From: Stagnihabitans sp038231395
GTDB lineage: Bacteria; Pseudomonadota; Alphaproteobacteria; Rhodobacterales; Rhodobacteraceae
Length of the DNA: 64,000 nucleotides
Direction of reading: 5' to 3'
Assembly: GCA_038231395.1 (NCBI GenBank)
Contig: JBBRLL010000017.1
Span: forward strand, 14,839 to 78,838
Part shown: positions 1 to 8,523 of the stretch, in pieces
Layout of the letters: each line of letters opens with the position of its first letter
How positions within the stretch are numbered: the first letter of the stretch is position 1
The notes under the pieces: model-generated
What the model saw: only the letters and a program-made list of their open reading frames with translations
Database searches by the model: none
Told to the model about the DNA's origin: nothing
Made by a program: the position numbers and the translations under genes

Positions 1-198
1 GGGATTGACTGCGCCGAACTGCCCGACGGACGGCTTCTGGTGTTCGAATTGGACGTGGCGATGATCGTGCATGACATGGATAGCGCGGCGCTGTTCCCCT
101 ACAAAAAGCCGGTGATGAAAAAGCTGTTTGGCGCGTTTGTGGAGGCATGCAGGGTCGAAGGCCAACGCTGCGGGCCGTGGAAGGTTGACGCGGGGTGA
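1..198 (+). CDS. C-terminal end of a protein, possibly TPR/ATP-grasp type (partial)
   Basis: An open frame enters from the left edge and ends at a TGA at 196-198, giving 65 residues. The end contains the stretch LLVFELDVAMIVHDMD followed by FPYKK, which resembles the C-terminus of ATP-grasp (RimK/glutathione synthase-like) domains that follow TPR repeats in Rhodobacteraceae proteins. This is recall of a family look, not a motif proof. The start and most of the protein lie outside the window, so function is not assigned. The gene reads toward the bidirectional hairpin at 283-310, which probably ends its transcript. Confidence 0.5.
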   Translation, partial: GIDCAELPDGRLLVFELDVAMIVHDMDSAALFPYKKPVMKKLFGAFVEACRVEGQRCGPWKVDAG

Positions 199-282
199 CG
201 GATCGCTAAGTCCCGCGGCTTGGTCCTTGGGCCGCAAGCGAACGTTGTGCACTTTGCGGCCATGGGCACCTGTTTGACACAA

Positions 283-310
283 AAACGCCCGCCGGGATCG
301 GCGGGCGTTT
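283..310 (-). terminator. Rho-independent terminator, probably bidirectional
   Basis: An 11-bp perfect inverted repeat (AAACGCCCGCC at 283-293 and its complement at 300-310) encloses a 6-nt loop. Reading the minus strand, the right arm runs into a T-rich stretch, so it fits the end of the asd transcript. Reading the plus strand it also lies downstream of the partial gene ending at 198 and carries GTTT-GTT after the stem. Confidence 0.85.
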
Positions 311-335
311 GTTAAAGGCGGCGGTCGGGGCTGCC

Positions 336-1358
336 TCAGCCCTTCTTCAGCACCTTGTTGCCCAGCACTTCGGCGATCTGCACGGCGTTCAAAGCGGCGC
401 CTTTGCGCAGGTTGTCAGAGACGCACCAGAGCGATATACCATAGTCAACGGTCGGGTCCTGACGGACTCGGCTGACGTAGGTGGCGTATTCGCCGACGCA
501 TTCGACGGGGGTGATGTAGCCGCCGGGTTCGCGCTTGTCGATCAAAAGCACGCCGGGCGCCTCACGCAGGATGTCTTGCGCTTCCTGCCAGTCAAGGTCT
601 TCTTCAAACTCGATGTTGATCGCTTCGGAGTGGCCGACAAACACCGGCACGCGGACGCAGGTGGCAGAAACCTTGATTTTCGGATCGAGAATCTTCTTGG
701 TTTCGGCGACCATCTTCCACTCTTCTTTGGTGGAGCCGTCGTCGAGGAAGACGTCGATCTGCGGGATCACGTTGAAGGCGATCTGCTTGGGAAACTTCTT
801 GGGGGCGACCTCTTGGCCCGGAACGTAGATGCCTTTGGTCTGGCTCCACAACTCGTCAATGCCCTCTTTGCCAGCACCAGAGACGGACTGGTAGGTGGCG
901 ACGACGACGCGCTTGATGCGGGCGCGGTCGTGCAGGGGTTTCAACGCCACCACCATTTGTGCTGTGGAGCAGTTGGGGTTGGCGATGATGTTCTTGTTTT
1001 TATACATGAAAATCTGATCGGCGTTCACTTCCGGCACGATCAGCGGGATTTGCGGGTCGTAGCGGTACAGCGAGGAATTGTCGATCACGATGCAGCCCAC
1101 AGCGGCGGCGCGGGGGGCGTAGATCTTGGTGGCCTCTGACCCCACGGCGAACAAGGCGATATCCCAGCCGGTGAAATCGAAGGTGTCGAGGTCTTTGGTC
1201 TTTAGGGTTTTCTCGCCAAAGCTGATTTCGGTGCCAAGCGATTTTCGCGACGCGAGGGCCACGATCTGGTCAACCGGGAACTCGCGCTCGGCGAGGATGT
1301 TCAGCATTTCGCGGCCCACGTTGCCCGTGGCACCCGCGACGACGACTTTATAGCCCAT
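336..1358 (-). CDS. asd: aspartate-semialdehyde dehydrogenase
   Basis: Converts aspartyl-4-phosphate to aspartate semialdehyde with NADPH, the shared step toward lysine/diaminopimelate, threonine and methionine; cytosolic. The N-terminus has the Rossmann motif GATGNVG (residues 9-15) and the catalytic cysteine lies in NPNCST at residue 130. Length is 340 aa, usual for the family. The frame can be extended to a TTG at 1379, but ATG 1358 is preferred because AGGAG sits 6-7 nt upstream of it and the protein then begins MGYKVVVAGATG, the normal family start. It is followed by a strong terminator at 283-310, and there are about 90 nt to the glycosyltransferase on its 5' side, so it is probably monocistronic. 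Confidence 0.97.
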   Translation of the reverse strand: MGYKVVVAGATGNVGREMLNILAEREFPVDQIVALASRKSLGTEISFGEKTLKTKDLDTFDFTGWDIALFAVGSEATKIYAPRAAAVGCIVIDNSSLYRYDPQIPLIVPEVNADQIFMYKNKNIIANPNCSTAQMVVALKPLHDRARIKRVVVATYQSVSGAGKEGIDELWSQTKGIYVPGQEVAPKKFPKQIAFNVIPQIDVFLDDGSTKEEWKMVAETKKILDPKIKVSATCVRVPVFVGHSEAINIEFEEDLDWQEAQDILREAPGVLLIDKREPGGYITPVECVGEYATYVSRVRQDPTVDYGISLWCVSDNLRKGAALNAVQIAEVLGNKVLKKG

Positions 1359-1448
1359 CGGGGTTCTCCTTATATTCAAAGACTGAAGGGCCTTAACGCA
1401 GGTCGGCGCAAGGGGAAAGGGGCGATTGCCCGCCTGCCGCGTATTCCG

Positions 1449-2072
1449 CTATGGCGGAGGCGTCAGATGGAAGCGGCCGTCGCGGGTGAGGAGGGTTCGG
1501 GTAAAGGCTTGTTCAGCGGCGAAGTCGTGCGGAACTTGGGCTGCGGTGCGCGAGCCGGACAATGAGAGGGTGGCGAAGAAGTCAAAGCCGTAAAGGGTGA
1601 TTTTGGTGGCTTCGGAGCGGGACAGAAGGTCGATCAGCATGACGCCGGTGGTCGGTGGGGCGTTCAGTTGGGCTTGCAGGCGGGCGGTATCTTTCAAAGG
1701 GTGCAGGTAAAAGCCGGGGGCGCTGGCTACGCCGTAGGGCAGGCGTTTTCTTTTGGGCGACATCCAGATCACGCGGGAGGGACGCAGGCGGATCAGATCG
1801 GTGATCGGGATGGCGGTGGCGACGGCCAGAATATCGGTGCGGGTGCCGTGGCTTTGCGGCGCGGGCATCGGCGCGCGGTTGATGCGGATGACGGTATCGG
1901 CGGCGTCAATCTCTGCGCCCGAACCGGTGGCGACGAGGCTGCGGGCGTTGCCGACAAGCGCCACGGTCTGGCCCGCAAAGGTTTGCAGCAGGGCGGATTG
2001 GGCGATCGACAGGGCGGCAAGGGGTGCCTCTTGCCGCAAGGTTCTGGCCAGAAGGAACTGCAAGCGGGTCAT
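1449..2072 (-). CDS. glycosyltransferase family 29-like (sialyltransferase-fold) protein
   Basis: A 207-aa protein with two patches that match the sialyl motifs of GT29: VALVGNARSL followed by IDAADTVIRIN (about residues 37-65, motif L-like) and PTTGVMLIDLL (about residues 139-149, motif S-like). GT29 enzymes transfer CMP-activated sialic acid or related sugars; bacterial GT29-like proteins are usually uncharacterised. It lies in line with the GT4 gene at 2170-3213, about 100 nt apart on the same strand, suggesting a common role in surface glycan synthesis. No clear Shine-Dalgarno was seen before ATG 2072. Donor and acceptor are unknown; no sialic acid synthesis gene is in the window. Confidence 0.75.
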   Translation of the reverse strand: MTRLQFLLARTLRQEAPLAALSIAQSALLQTFAGQTVALVGNARSLVATGSGAEIDAADTVIRINRAPMPAPQSHGTRTDILAVATAIPITDLIRLRPSRVIWMSPKRKRLPYGVASAPGFYLHPLKDTARLQAQLNAPPTTGVMLIDLLSRSEATKITLYGFDFFATLSLSGSRTAAQVPHDFAAEQAFTRTLLTRDGRFHLTPPP

Positions 2073-2169
2073 GTCGCGGCCGTCAGATTGCGCAAGTCCG
2101 GGGTCGTGGCTTCGTTGGCCTTTGGTCTTTGGGCGACGTGGGTGTAGGTGACTGGCAAGCTGCGCCTGA

Positions 2170-3213
2170 TCATGTCTGGGCCAGAAGCTTGCGGTAAAGG
2201 GCTACAAGGGCTGCGGCTTCATCCTCGATCCTGAAGCGCTGCTCCACGCGGACGCGGGCGGCTGTGGACTGGGCGGCGCGCAGGGTGGGGTTGTCGATCA
2301 GGGCGGAGGTGGCGAGGCCCAGGGCTGCGATATCGCCGGGGTCAACAAGGCTGCCGGTTTCGCCGGGCACCACCAGTTCGTCAAAGGCACCGACGCGGGT
2401 GGCGACCACCGGGACGGCGCAGGCCATCGCCTCCAGCGGCGTCAAGCCGAACCCCTCCCACCGTTGCGGGGCTACGTAGATGTCAAGCGCGCGGTACCAG
2501 TCGGGCATCTGGTCAACGGTGACTTCGGGCAGAAACAGGATGCGGGAGGTGAGGTTGGCAGCGGCGACCTGGGCTTGCAGGTCGGTGAGGAAGGCCTGAT
2601 GCTCCGCCGTCGCCCGGCCCATCACCAGCGCTGTGGCATCGGGACGGCTGGGCAGGATGGCGATCATCGCCTGGACGAACGCGTCGGTGCCTTTTTGGGC
2701 GCGGATCCGGCCATAGCAGCCGATCAGCAGGGTATCAGGCAGGCCAAGTTTGGTGCGCAGGGCAGAACGGTCCTTGGGCGGGGAAAAGCTGGCGGTGTCG
2801 ATGCCGTGCAGGATGACGGTGGCCGGACGCTGCAAATAGCTGGCGGTGCGAGCCGACGTGGCGACGACGGCATCAATCCGCGCGATCAGCCCCCGCGTGT
2901 AGGCGGAGTGTTGGCGTTGCGAGGCGGAGGTGAACAGCAGCCGCAGTTTGCGGCGCAAGATGTGGCGCAGGGCGAGGCCCACCAGCATTTCGGTGTTGCG
3001 CCGCGCGTGCCAGACCCGCCAGCGGTTGTTGGGCACGAAGGGCAACTGCCACAGCGGGATGTGGGGCAGACTTCCGGGCAGGCCTGGGCCGGTGGTGGTG
3101 ATGGCGATGGTCCGCGCCATCACCGGGATCAGCCGCACCACAGTGGCCGTCACCCCGGAAAGCCGGCGTTTCAGGTTGGGGGCGATCACCTCAATCTCGG
3201 TCAGCTGTGGCAT
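2170..3213 (-). CDS. glycosyltransferase family 4 (LpcC-like, LPS core)
   Basis: A 347-aa GT-B fold glycosyltransferase. The N-terminus (IEVIAPNLKRRLSGVTAT, then GPGLPGSLP) is typical of the alphaproteobacterial LpcC group, which adds mannose to the inner core of lipopolysaccharide in Rhizobium. The C-terminal half has the GT4 nucleotide-sugar site: GCYGRIRAQKGTD (about residue 169), and EGFGLTPLEAMACAVPVVAT with the conserved E-x7-E pattern (about residue 260). Cytosolic or membrane associated. Same strand as the GT29-like gene downstream. Sugar specificity cannot be read from sequence; the LpcC assignment is by similarity remembered for the family. Confidence 0.85.
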   Translation of the reverse strand: MPQLTEIEVIAPNLKRRLSGVTATVVRLIPVMARTIAITTTGPGLPGSLPHIPLWQLPFVPNNRWRVWHARRNTEMLVGLALRHILRRKLRLLFTSASQRQHSAYTRGLIARIDAVVATSARTASYLQRPATVILHGIDTASFSPPKDRSALRTKLGLPDTLLIGCYGRIRAQKGTDAFVQAMIAILPSRPDATALVMGRATAEHQAFLTDLQAQVAAANLTSRILFLPEVTVDQMPDWYRALDIYVAPQRWEGFGLTPLEAMACAVPVVATRVGAFDELVVPGETGSLVDPGDIAALGLATSALIDNPTLRAAQSTAARVRVEQRFRIEDEAAALVALYRKLLAQT

Positions 3214-3267
3214 GGGACCCTCAGGCGTTTGAAACCCGATAGCGCAAAGCGGCGGTGGCGGGAAGCG

Positions 3268-4503
3268 TCACGCGGTTTGGGGGACCAGAACACGCTCCCG
3301 GATGGGCAGGTGGATCAGCGCAGAGAAGGCGCCGACACCGATGCCGATCCACCAGACCGAGGTGTAGTCTCCGGTCAGGTCATACATGCGCCCGCCAAGC
3401 CAGACGCCAAGAAAGCTGCCCAACTGGTGGCTGAGGAACACGAACCCATACAGCGTGCCCATGTAGCGAATGCCGTACATATGGGCGACAAGGCCCGAGG
3501 TCAGCGGCACGGTCGCCAGCCACATCGAGCCCATGACGGCGGAAAACACCAGGACGGTGGTGGGCGTCATCGGCATCATGATGAACAGGATCGAGGCGAT
3601 GGTCCGCCCGGTGTAAATCCCCGCCAGCAGGTATTTCTTGGAGTAACGCTTGCCAAGGTATCCCGCGAAGATCGAGCCTCCGATGTTGAACAGGCCGATG
3701 ACAGAGATGGCGATGGCCCCCAAAGCCGAGGTGGTGGTGATGCCGATGCCCGCCAGTATGCCGGAGGGGTCGATAGCGCCACAACGTTCGGTCACAAATG
3801 CGGGGAAGTGGGCGGTGATGAAGGCCAACTGGTAGCCGCACGAGAAAAAGCCCATGAAAATCATCAGGTAAGACGGGTCTTTGAAGGCGCGGATCAGGAC
3901 AGTGCCAAGGGATTCCTGAAGCTCCTCTTTGGAGGCCATGGGTTGGGTGCGCAGGAACGGCAGCGCCAGAAGCGCGCACAGGATCACCACGGCGAAGATG
4001 CCGAACACGGTTTGCCAGTGGTAATGTTGCAGCAAAAGCTGTGCCGTGGGTGCGCCGACCACCTGACCTGCCGAGCCTGCGGCGGTGGCGATGCCAAGCG
4101 ACAGGCTGCGGTTCTCGGCACTCGTGGCGCGGCCCACGATGGCAAGGATCACGCCAAAACCGGTGCCTGCGATGCCGAAACCGACCAGAACCTCCATCAT
4201 CTGCATCATGCCGGGGGTGCTGGCATAGCCGGACAAGACCAATCCCAAGGCGTAAAGCAGGGCACCAAGGATGATGGCGCGGCGGTCGCCAAAGCGTTCG
4301 GCCATGGCGCCGAATATCGGCTGGCCGATGCCCCAGGCAAGGTTCTGGATGGCGATGGCCAGCGAGAAATCAGACCGTGGCCAGCCGAATTCCGTGGCGA
4401 TGGGGATCTGGAACACACCAAAGCTGGCGCGGACGGCGAAGTTCAGCAGCAGCACCGCGCAGCCTGCGATGAGAACCGGGGTAAAGACAGCAGCTTTCGT
4501 CAT
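3268..4503 (-). CDS. MFS transporter (monocarboxylate/oxalate-formate type)
   Basis: A 411-aa hydrophobic protein with about 12 membrane segments. It has the loop 2-3 MFS signature around GAMAERFGDRRAI and an N-terminal pattern (FAVRASFGVFQIPIATEFGW) seen in monocarboxylate-porter-like and OFA-type MFS carriers. The frame is open up to 4782, but the region upstream of ATG 4503 is not membrane-like and overlaps the trhO gene, so 4503 is chosen; no convincing ribosome-binding site is present. Substrate unknown, likely a small organic acid. A perfect 7-bp inverted repeat lies about 77 nt upstream of the start (4580-4600). Confidence 0.85.
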   Translation of the reverse strand: MTKAAVFTPVLIAGCAVLLLNFAVRASFGVFQIPIATEFGWPRSDFSLAIAIQNLAWGIGQPIFGAMAERFGDRRAIILGALLYALGLVLSGYASTPGMMQMMEVLVGFGIAGTGFGVILAIVGRATSAENRSLSLGIATAAGSAGQVVGAPTAQLLLQHYHWQTVFGIFAVVILCALLALPFLRTQPMASKEELQESLGTVLIRAFKDPSYLMIFMGFFSCGYQLAFITAHFPAFVTERCGAIDPSGILAGIGITTTSALGAIAISVIGLFNIGGSIFAGYLGKRYSKKYLLAGIYTGRTIASILFIMMPMTPTTVLVFSAVMGSMWLATVPLTSGLVAHMYGIRYMGTLYGFVFLSHQLGSFLGVWLGGRMYDLTGDYTSVWWIGIGVGAFSALIHLPIRERVLVPQTA

Positions 4504-4579
4504 GGCGCGGGCCTGTTTGAAAAGGGGGCAAACCGGAAGGAGGGTAAAATCGCGCAAGCGGCTGGCGGGGTCAAATTCT

Positions 4580-4600
4580 ATATTGTGATGGCTACAATAT
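4580..4600. promoter_or_regulatory. Inverted repeat, candidate operator upstream of the MFS gene
   Basis: ATATTGT and ACAATAT (7 bp, perfect) flank a 7-nt spacer in the 154-nt gap between the MFS start and the trhO stop. It is the most A+T-rich patch of the gap and is placed where a repressor or activator of the MFS gene would bind. No cognate regulator is next to it. Confidence 0.4.
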
Positions 4601-4657
4601 GGGGTTGTGCCTTGGTTGGGCCGCGGGAAGCGCGGGACACTGTTCTGCGGACTTGCG

Positions 4658-5446
4658 TTACGCTTTTGGGCTGCATTCCGGGCAAGCCTGACCCTCGGGA
4701 ACCGGATGGCCGCAGGTGTAGCACATCCATGCGGTGCCCTTTTGCAACCCGTGAGTGACCGAAACCCGGCCGTCAAAGACAAAACACTCGCCCTGCCAAA
4801 GGCTTTCGGCCTCGGGAACGGTTTCGAGGTATTTCAGGATGCCGCCTTGCAGGTGAAACACTTCGGAGACGCCTTGACCGAGCAGGTAGTTGGTGGATTT
4901 CTCACAGCGGATGCCGCCCGTGCAGAACATCGCGATGCGATTGCCTTCAAACCTTTCGCGATTGGCTTGCCACCATTGGGGAAACTGACGAAAGCTCCAG
5001 GTGCCGGGGTCGACCGCACCGGCAAAGCTGCCAATCGACACCTCATAGGCGTTGCGGGTGTCAATCACCGCAACGTCCGGCGCGCTGATCAGGGCGTTCC
5101 AGTCGGCAGGCGGGACGTGGTGGCCGACGCGGGCGAGCGGGTCGATCCCTTCGACGCCGAGTGTGACGATTTCCGGCTTCACCCGCACCTTCAGCCGGGT
5201 GAAGGGCATCGGGTTGGCGGGGCTTTCCTTGCAGACCAGTGCCGCACAGCCCGGCAAGGCGCGGATATGCGAAAGCACGGCGTCAATCGCTGCTGGCGTG
5301 CCTGCAATGGTGCCGTTGATCCCTTCGGTTGCCAGAAGCAGGGTGCCTTTGACGCCTTGGTCCTCACACAGTGCCAAAAGCGGGCCGCGCAAAGCCTCGG
5401 GCTCGGCGAAGGGGGTGAAATGGTACAGGGCGGCCACGGTGAACAT
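4658..5446 (-). CDS. trhO: tRNA uridine(34) hydroxylase (rhodanese family)
   Basis: Forms 5-hydroxyuridine at position 34 of tRNA in an oxygen-dependent reaction, improving wobble decoding; cytosolic. The 262-aa protein has the YceA/TrhO layout: an N-terminal ferredoxin-like domain (VAALYHFTPF..., TEGINGTIAG), a central rhodanese domain with the active-site loop CTGGIRCEKS, and a C-terminal CxxC-x(n)-CxxC zinc-like tail (CYTCGHPVPEGQACPEC). Start ATG 5446 gives the normal family N-terminus. It is divergent from pncA with about 105 nt between the starts. Confidence 0.93.
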   Translation of the reverse strand: MFTVAALYHFTPFAEPEALRGPLLALCEDQGVKGTLLLATEGINGTIAGTPAAIDAVLSHIRALPGCAALVCKESPANPMPFTRLKVRVKPEIVTLGVEGIDPLARVGHHVPPADWNALISAPDVAVIDTRNAYEVSIGSFAGAVDPGTWSFRQFPQWWQANRERFEGNRIAMFCTGGIRCEKSTNYLLGQGVSEVFHLQGGILKYLETVPEAESLWQGECFVFDGRVSVTHGLQKGTAWMCYTCGHPVPEGQACPECSPKA

Positions 5447-5551
5447 GGGTGCGGATTAGGCGGTTGGGCTGATGAACTCAAGGGGGAGAGGTCTGCGGGT
5501 GCTTGACCGATGCGGGCGGCTTGCCTAACCCTGAGCAAAAGCGAGGTCGCC

Positions 5552-6160
5552 ATGCGAGATAGTTCAGAAGCCCTGATCGTGATCGACGTGCAGAATGATT
5601 TCTGTCCCGGTGGAGCGCTGGCAGTTGCGGAGGGTGACGTGATCATCCCCCGGATCAATGCGCTGATGGGGGCGTTTCAGACCGTGGTTCTGACACAGGA
5701 CTGGCACCCGGCGGACCACAGCTCTTTTGCGGCCAACCATCCGGGCGCGCAGGCGTTTTCGCAGGTTCAGATGGCTTACGGGATGCAAACCCTGTGGCCG
5801 GTCCATTGCGTGCAAGGCACCAGAGGGGCGGAGTTTCACGCCGATCTGCACAGCGATATGGCTCATCTGGTGATCCGCAAGGGGTTTCGGGCCGCGATCG
5901 ACAGCTATTCCGCGCTGTTTGAAAATGACCGGACCACGCCGACCGGGCTTTCGGGCTATCTGCGCGAGCGTGGGATTGCGCGGCTGACATTTGTGGGCCT
6001 TGCCACCGATTATTGCGTGGCCTTTTCGGCACTTGATGCGGCTGCGGCGGGGTTTGACGCCACCGTGCTGGAGGGCGCCTGCCGGGCGATTGACCTTGGC
6101 GGATCCCTGGCCCGCCAGCTTGTCGCGCTGCGCGGTGCCGGGGTGAATTTGCAGCCCTGA
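5552..6160 (+). CDS. pncA: nicotinamidase
   Basis: Hydrolyses nicotinamide to nicotinate and ammonia, the first step of NAD salvage. Isochorismatase-fold protein of 202 aa. Catalytic Asp lies in IVIDVQNDF (D12), the lysine in VIRKGF and the nucleophile cysteine in ATDYCV; the metal-site Asp/His residues are in DWHPADHSSF. ATG 5552 is preferred over the upstream ATG 5510 because GAGG lies 6 nt before it and the product then starts like known PncA. PncB, the next salvage enzyme, is only 2.4 kb downstream on the same strand, with a sensor kinase between. Confidence 0.95.
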   Translation: MRDSSEALIVIDVQNDFCPGGALAVAEGDVIIPRINALMGAFQTVVLTQDWHPADHSSFAANHPGAQAFSQVQMAYGMQTLWPVHCVQGTRGAEFHADLHSDMAHLVIRKGFRAAIDSYSALFENDRTTPTGLSGYLRERGIARLTFVGLATDYCVAFSALDAAAAGFDATVLEGACRAIDLGGSLARQLVALRGAGVNLQP

Positions 6161-6219
6161 TAAAGGCTTCCTTAACTCTGATCCCCTACTCCTGCGCGTA
6201 GACATCGGGAAGGAACGGG

Positions 6220-8082
6220 ATGGCCGGGGACCGTGGCAGTCAGGCTAAGGCGCTGATCGACCTTGCGCAATTTGAACAGCGGGTCAGTCCCTCTGGCCAA
6301 TTGCAGCACTACGCCCGCAGCCGTATCGGGTCGTTTTGGCTGCGGCAAACCCTGACGTTTTTTGGGTCCGTCACGATCGGGTTGCTGGCATCTGGTCGTC
6401 TGGGCGTGGCACTGGCGATCATTGCGCTGGCGGGTGAAATCGTTGACATCGCCTGCCTGCGCTATGTTGTGCGGCGGATGCTGGCCGGAGCCGGTCCTGC
6501 ATGGCCTTACAGTATAGCGCTGGCCGCTGCCGCGCTGCAATCGGGCACCATTGCGATTTGTGTAAGCCTTTGCTGGCGCATGATTCCCGTGCAGGAGGTG
6601 CGGTTTTTCGCCGCAGCCTTCCTGATCGCTGCAACCATAAATGCGGGCGTCACCCGGCCTCATCTGCGCGCTGCGGCTGATGTCCGGCTGGCGATTTTTG
6701 CGTTGACCGGGTTCGTGATGATGGCCATGGACCTGCGCCAGACAGCGCTTGCCACCTCGTTGGAGTATGGGTTCTTTGCTGCGGGCTTTGGCCTTTTGGC
6801 GTTCATTTCGCTTTTGTTCATCCAGTCATCCGAGCGGAATTATCTGCAACGTCGCCACACGGAGTATGTGCTTCTCAAGCACCAGCATGATCAACACCGG
6901 GTGCAGATTGAGCTTGCGCTTACGGCACGCGACAACCAACGCCTTGCTTTGGTTGCAAAATATGCCAAGGACAGCGTGATCCTTGCCAGCCCTGACGGCC
7001 GCATCGAATGGGTCAACGACGCTTTCACCCGCATCACTGGCCATGCTTTGGAGGAGGTTTTGGGGCGGATGCCCATTGATTTTCTGAACGCGCCCGGGAC
7101 GGATCCTGATACGATCACCCGCTTGACCGCCGCGCGCGACGCCCACCAACCGGTCCGGGCGGAGGTGCTGAACCGCACCAAATCCGGGCATCTGATCTGG
7201 ATGGAAACCTCGATCACCCCCTTGTTTGATGACGCCGGGCAGTTGCAACTTTGGATCTCGGTCGAACGCGACATCGCAGAGGCCAAAGAGCGGGAGGCTG
7301 AACTGGCCCGCGCGCACGCCGCCGCCGAGGAGGCGGGCCGGGCCAAAACCCGTTTCCTTGCCAATATGAGCCACGAAATCAGGACGCCGATGAACGGTGT
7401 GATCGGCGTCGCGGAGCTTTTGTCGGAAACAAAGCTGTCACCGCTGCAACACGACTATGTTGAAACAATCCGGGATTCCGGCCGGATGCTTCTGGAAATC
7501 ATCAATGATATCCTCGACCTGGCCAAATTTCAGTCCGGAAAATCCGCTCTGGAAAGCCGGGCCTTTTCGCTGACCGGCGCGGTGGAGGCGGTGATGCAAA
7601 TTTTGCAACCGGTGGCGGCGAAAAAGGCGCTTGATCTGCAACTGGTCCTGCCGGGGGACGTCACTTTGGTCGGAGAGGAGGGCAAACTGCGGCAAATCCT
7701 GCTCAACCTGATCGGCAATGCGGTCAAGTTTACCCGCGAAGGGGCGGTCACGGTGACGGTCCGCCCGCCGTCCGGCACATGCAAAGCGCTGGAAATCGAC
7801 GTCGCTGACACCGGAATTGGCATTGCGCCGGATCGGATCGGGCGAATTTTCGACAGTTTCAGTCAGGCGGACGACGGTATTGCCCGGCAGTTTGGTGGCA
7901 CCGGGCTGGGGCTGACGATTTGCGCGATGCTCGCCGAACGGATGGGCGGCGCAATCACGGTCCGCTCCAATATTGGCAACGGATCGGTGTTTACGTTCCG
8001 GGCCGACATGCCGCGCGCCACCGCGGCCGCGGCCATCAAGCGGTTCCCCGCGCATTCGCCCTGCGCCCGGGCCTGCGCCTGA
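6220..8082 (+). CDS. membrane PAS sensor histidine kinase (N-terminal part of a split hybrid kinase)
   Basis: A 620-aa kinase. Residues ~35-205 hold five or six membrane segments without an obvious periplasmic sensor domain; ~245-355 is a PAS domain (ILASPDGRIEWVNDAF) with PAC; ~375-440 HisKA with the H box NMSHEIRTPMNG (His385); ~480-600 HATPase with N box (NLIGNAVKF), G1 (DTGIGI) and G2 (GGTGLGLTI). AAGGA lies about 5 nt before ATG 6220. The frame stops at 8080-8082, just where a receiver domain continues in the -1 frame (next entry). After a run of four C at 8046-8049 the reading frame of the receiver already matches a normal kinase-receiver linker, so this is one hybrid kinase broken by one base, or a pair translated by coupling. 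Signal and partner are unknown. Confidence 0.93.
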   Translation: MAGDRGSQAKALIDLAQFEQRVSPSGQLQHYARSRIGSFWLRQTLTFFGSVTIGLLASGRLGVALAIIALAGEIVDIACLRYVVRRMLAGAGPAWPYSIALAAAALQSGTIAICVSLCWRMIPVQEVRFFAAAFLIAATINAGVTRPHLRAAADVRLAIFALTGFVMMAMDLRQTALATSLEYGFFAAGFGLLAFISLLFIQSSERNYLQRRHTEYVLLKHQHDQHRVQIELALTARDNQRLALVAKYAKDSVILASPDGRIEWVNDAFTRITGHALEEVLGRMPIDFLNAPGTDPDTITRLTAARDAHQPVRAEVLNRTKSGHLIWMETSITPLFDDAGQLQLWISVERDIAEAKEREAELARAHAAAEEAGRAKTRFLANMSHEIRTPMNGVIGVAELLSETKLSPLQHDYVETIRDSGRMLLEIINDILDLAKFQSGKSALESRAFSLTGAVEAVMQILQPVAAKKALDLQLVLPGDVTLVGEEGKLRQILLNLIGNAVKFTREGAVTVTVRPPSGTCKALEIDVADTGIGIAPDRIGRIFDSFSQADDGIARQFGGTGLGLTICAMLAERMGGAITVRSNIGNGSVFTFRADMPRATAAAAIKRFPAHSPCARACA

Positions 8083-8474
8083 TGATTGCCGAGGACAACC
8101 GGACCAACATGATGATCGTCCGCAAAATGCTGCAAACTCAGGTTTCGGCGTGGATTGAGGCCGTCAACGGACACGAGGCGGTGCTGCTTTACGCCGCACA
8201 CCGCCCGGATCTGGTGCTGATGGACGTCTCGATGCCGGTAAAGGACGGCTTGCAGGCGACCCGCGATATCCGCGCCTATGAGAAGGCGCAAGGTCTGTCC
8301 CATTGTCCGGTCATAGCGCTGACCGCCAACGCGTTCGGCGAGGATCGGCTGGCGTGTCAGGAGGCGGGACTGGACGGATTTCTGGTCAAACCTCTGTCGC
8401 GGCAAGACCTTTTGGCAGAGATTACCCTGCATTGCCCCCCAGATAGCGCGCCAAAACTTGCGATGGGGCTTTGA
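8082..8474 (+). CDS. response-regulator receiver domain (split C-terminus of the hybrid kinase)
   Basis: If translated from ATG 8082, which overlaps the kinase stop (TGATG), this is a 130-aa complete receiver: acidic pair in MIAEDN, phosphoacceptor Asp in LVLMDVSMP, Thr in ALTAN and Lys in FLVKPLS. In this frame the homology extends upstream of the ATG (RAFALRPGLRL), so the ancestral protein was fused to the kinase at 6220-8082. Possible explanations are a single-base loss in the C run near 8046-8049, a sequencing error, -1 frameshifting, or genuine reinitiation at TGATG giving a free receiver. No output domain is present. Confidence 0.8.
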   Translation: MIAEDNRTNMMIVRKMLQTQVSAWIEAVNGHEAVLLYAAHRPDLVLMDVSMPVKDGLQATRDIRAYEKAQGLSHCPVIALTANAFGEDRLACQEAGLDGFLVKPLSRQDLLAEITLHCPPDSAPKLAMGL

Positions 8475-8523
8475 CCTTCCGCCCCGGTTGCTGCCATAGT
8501 TGACCCCTTGAAGGAGCGTGACC

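Noticed and set aside
309..1139. Long plus-strand frame opposite asd
   Set aside because: It is the antisense shadow of asd, with no ribosome-binding site and no family motifs.
2464..4758. 764-codon plus-strand frame
   Set aside because: It runs opposite the GT4 and MFS genes, has very biased composition (Gly, Asp, Gln, Arg rich) and no motifs; a high-GC shadow frame.
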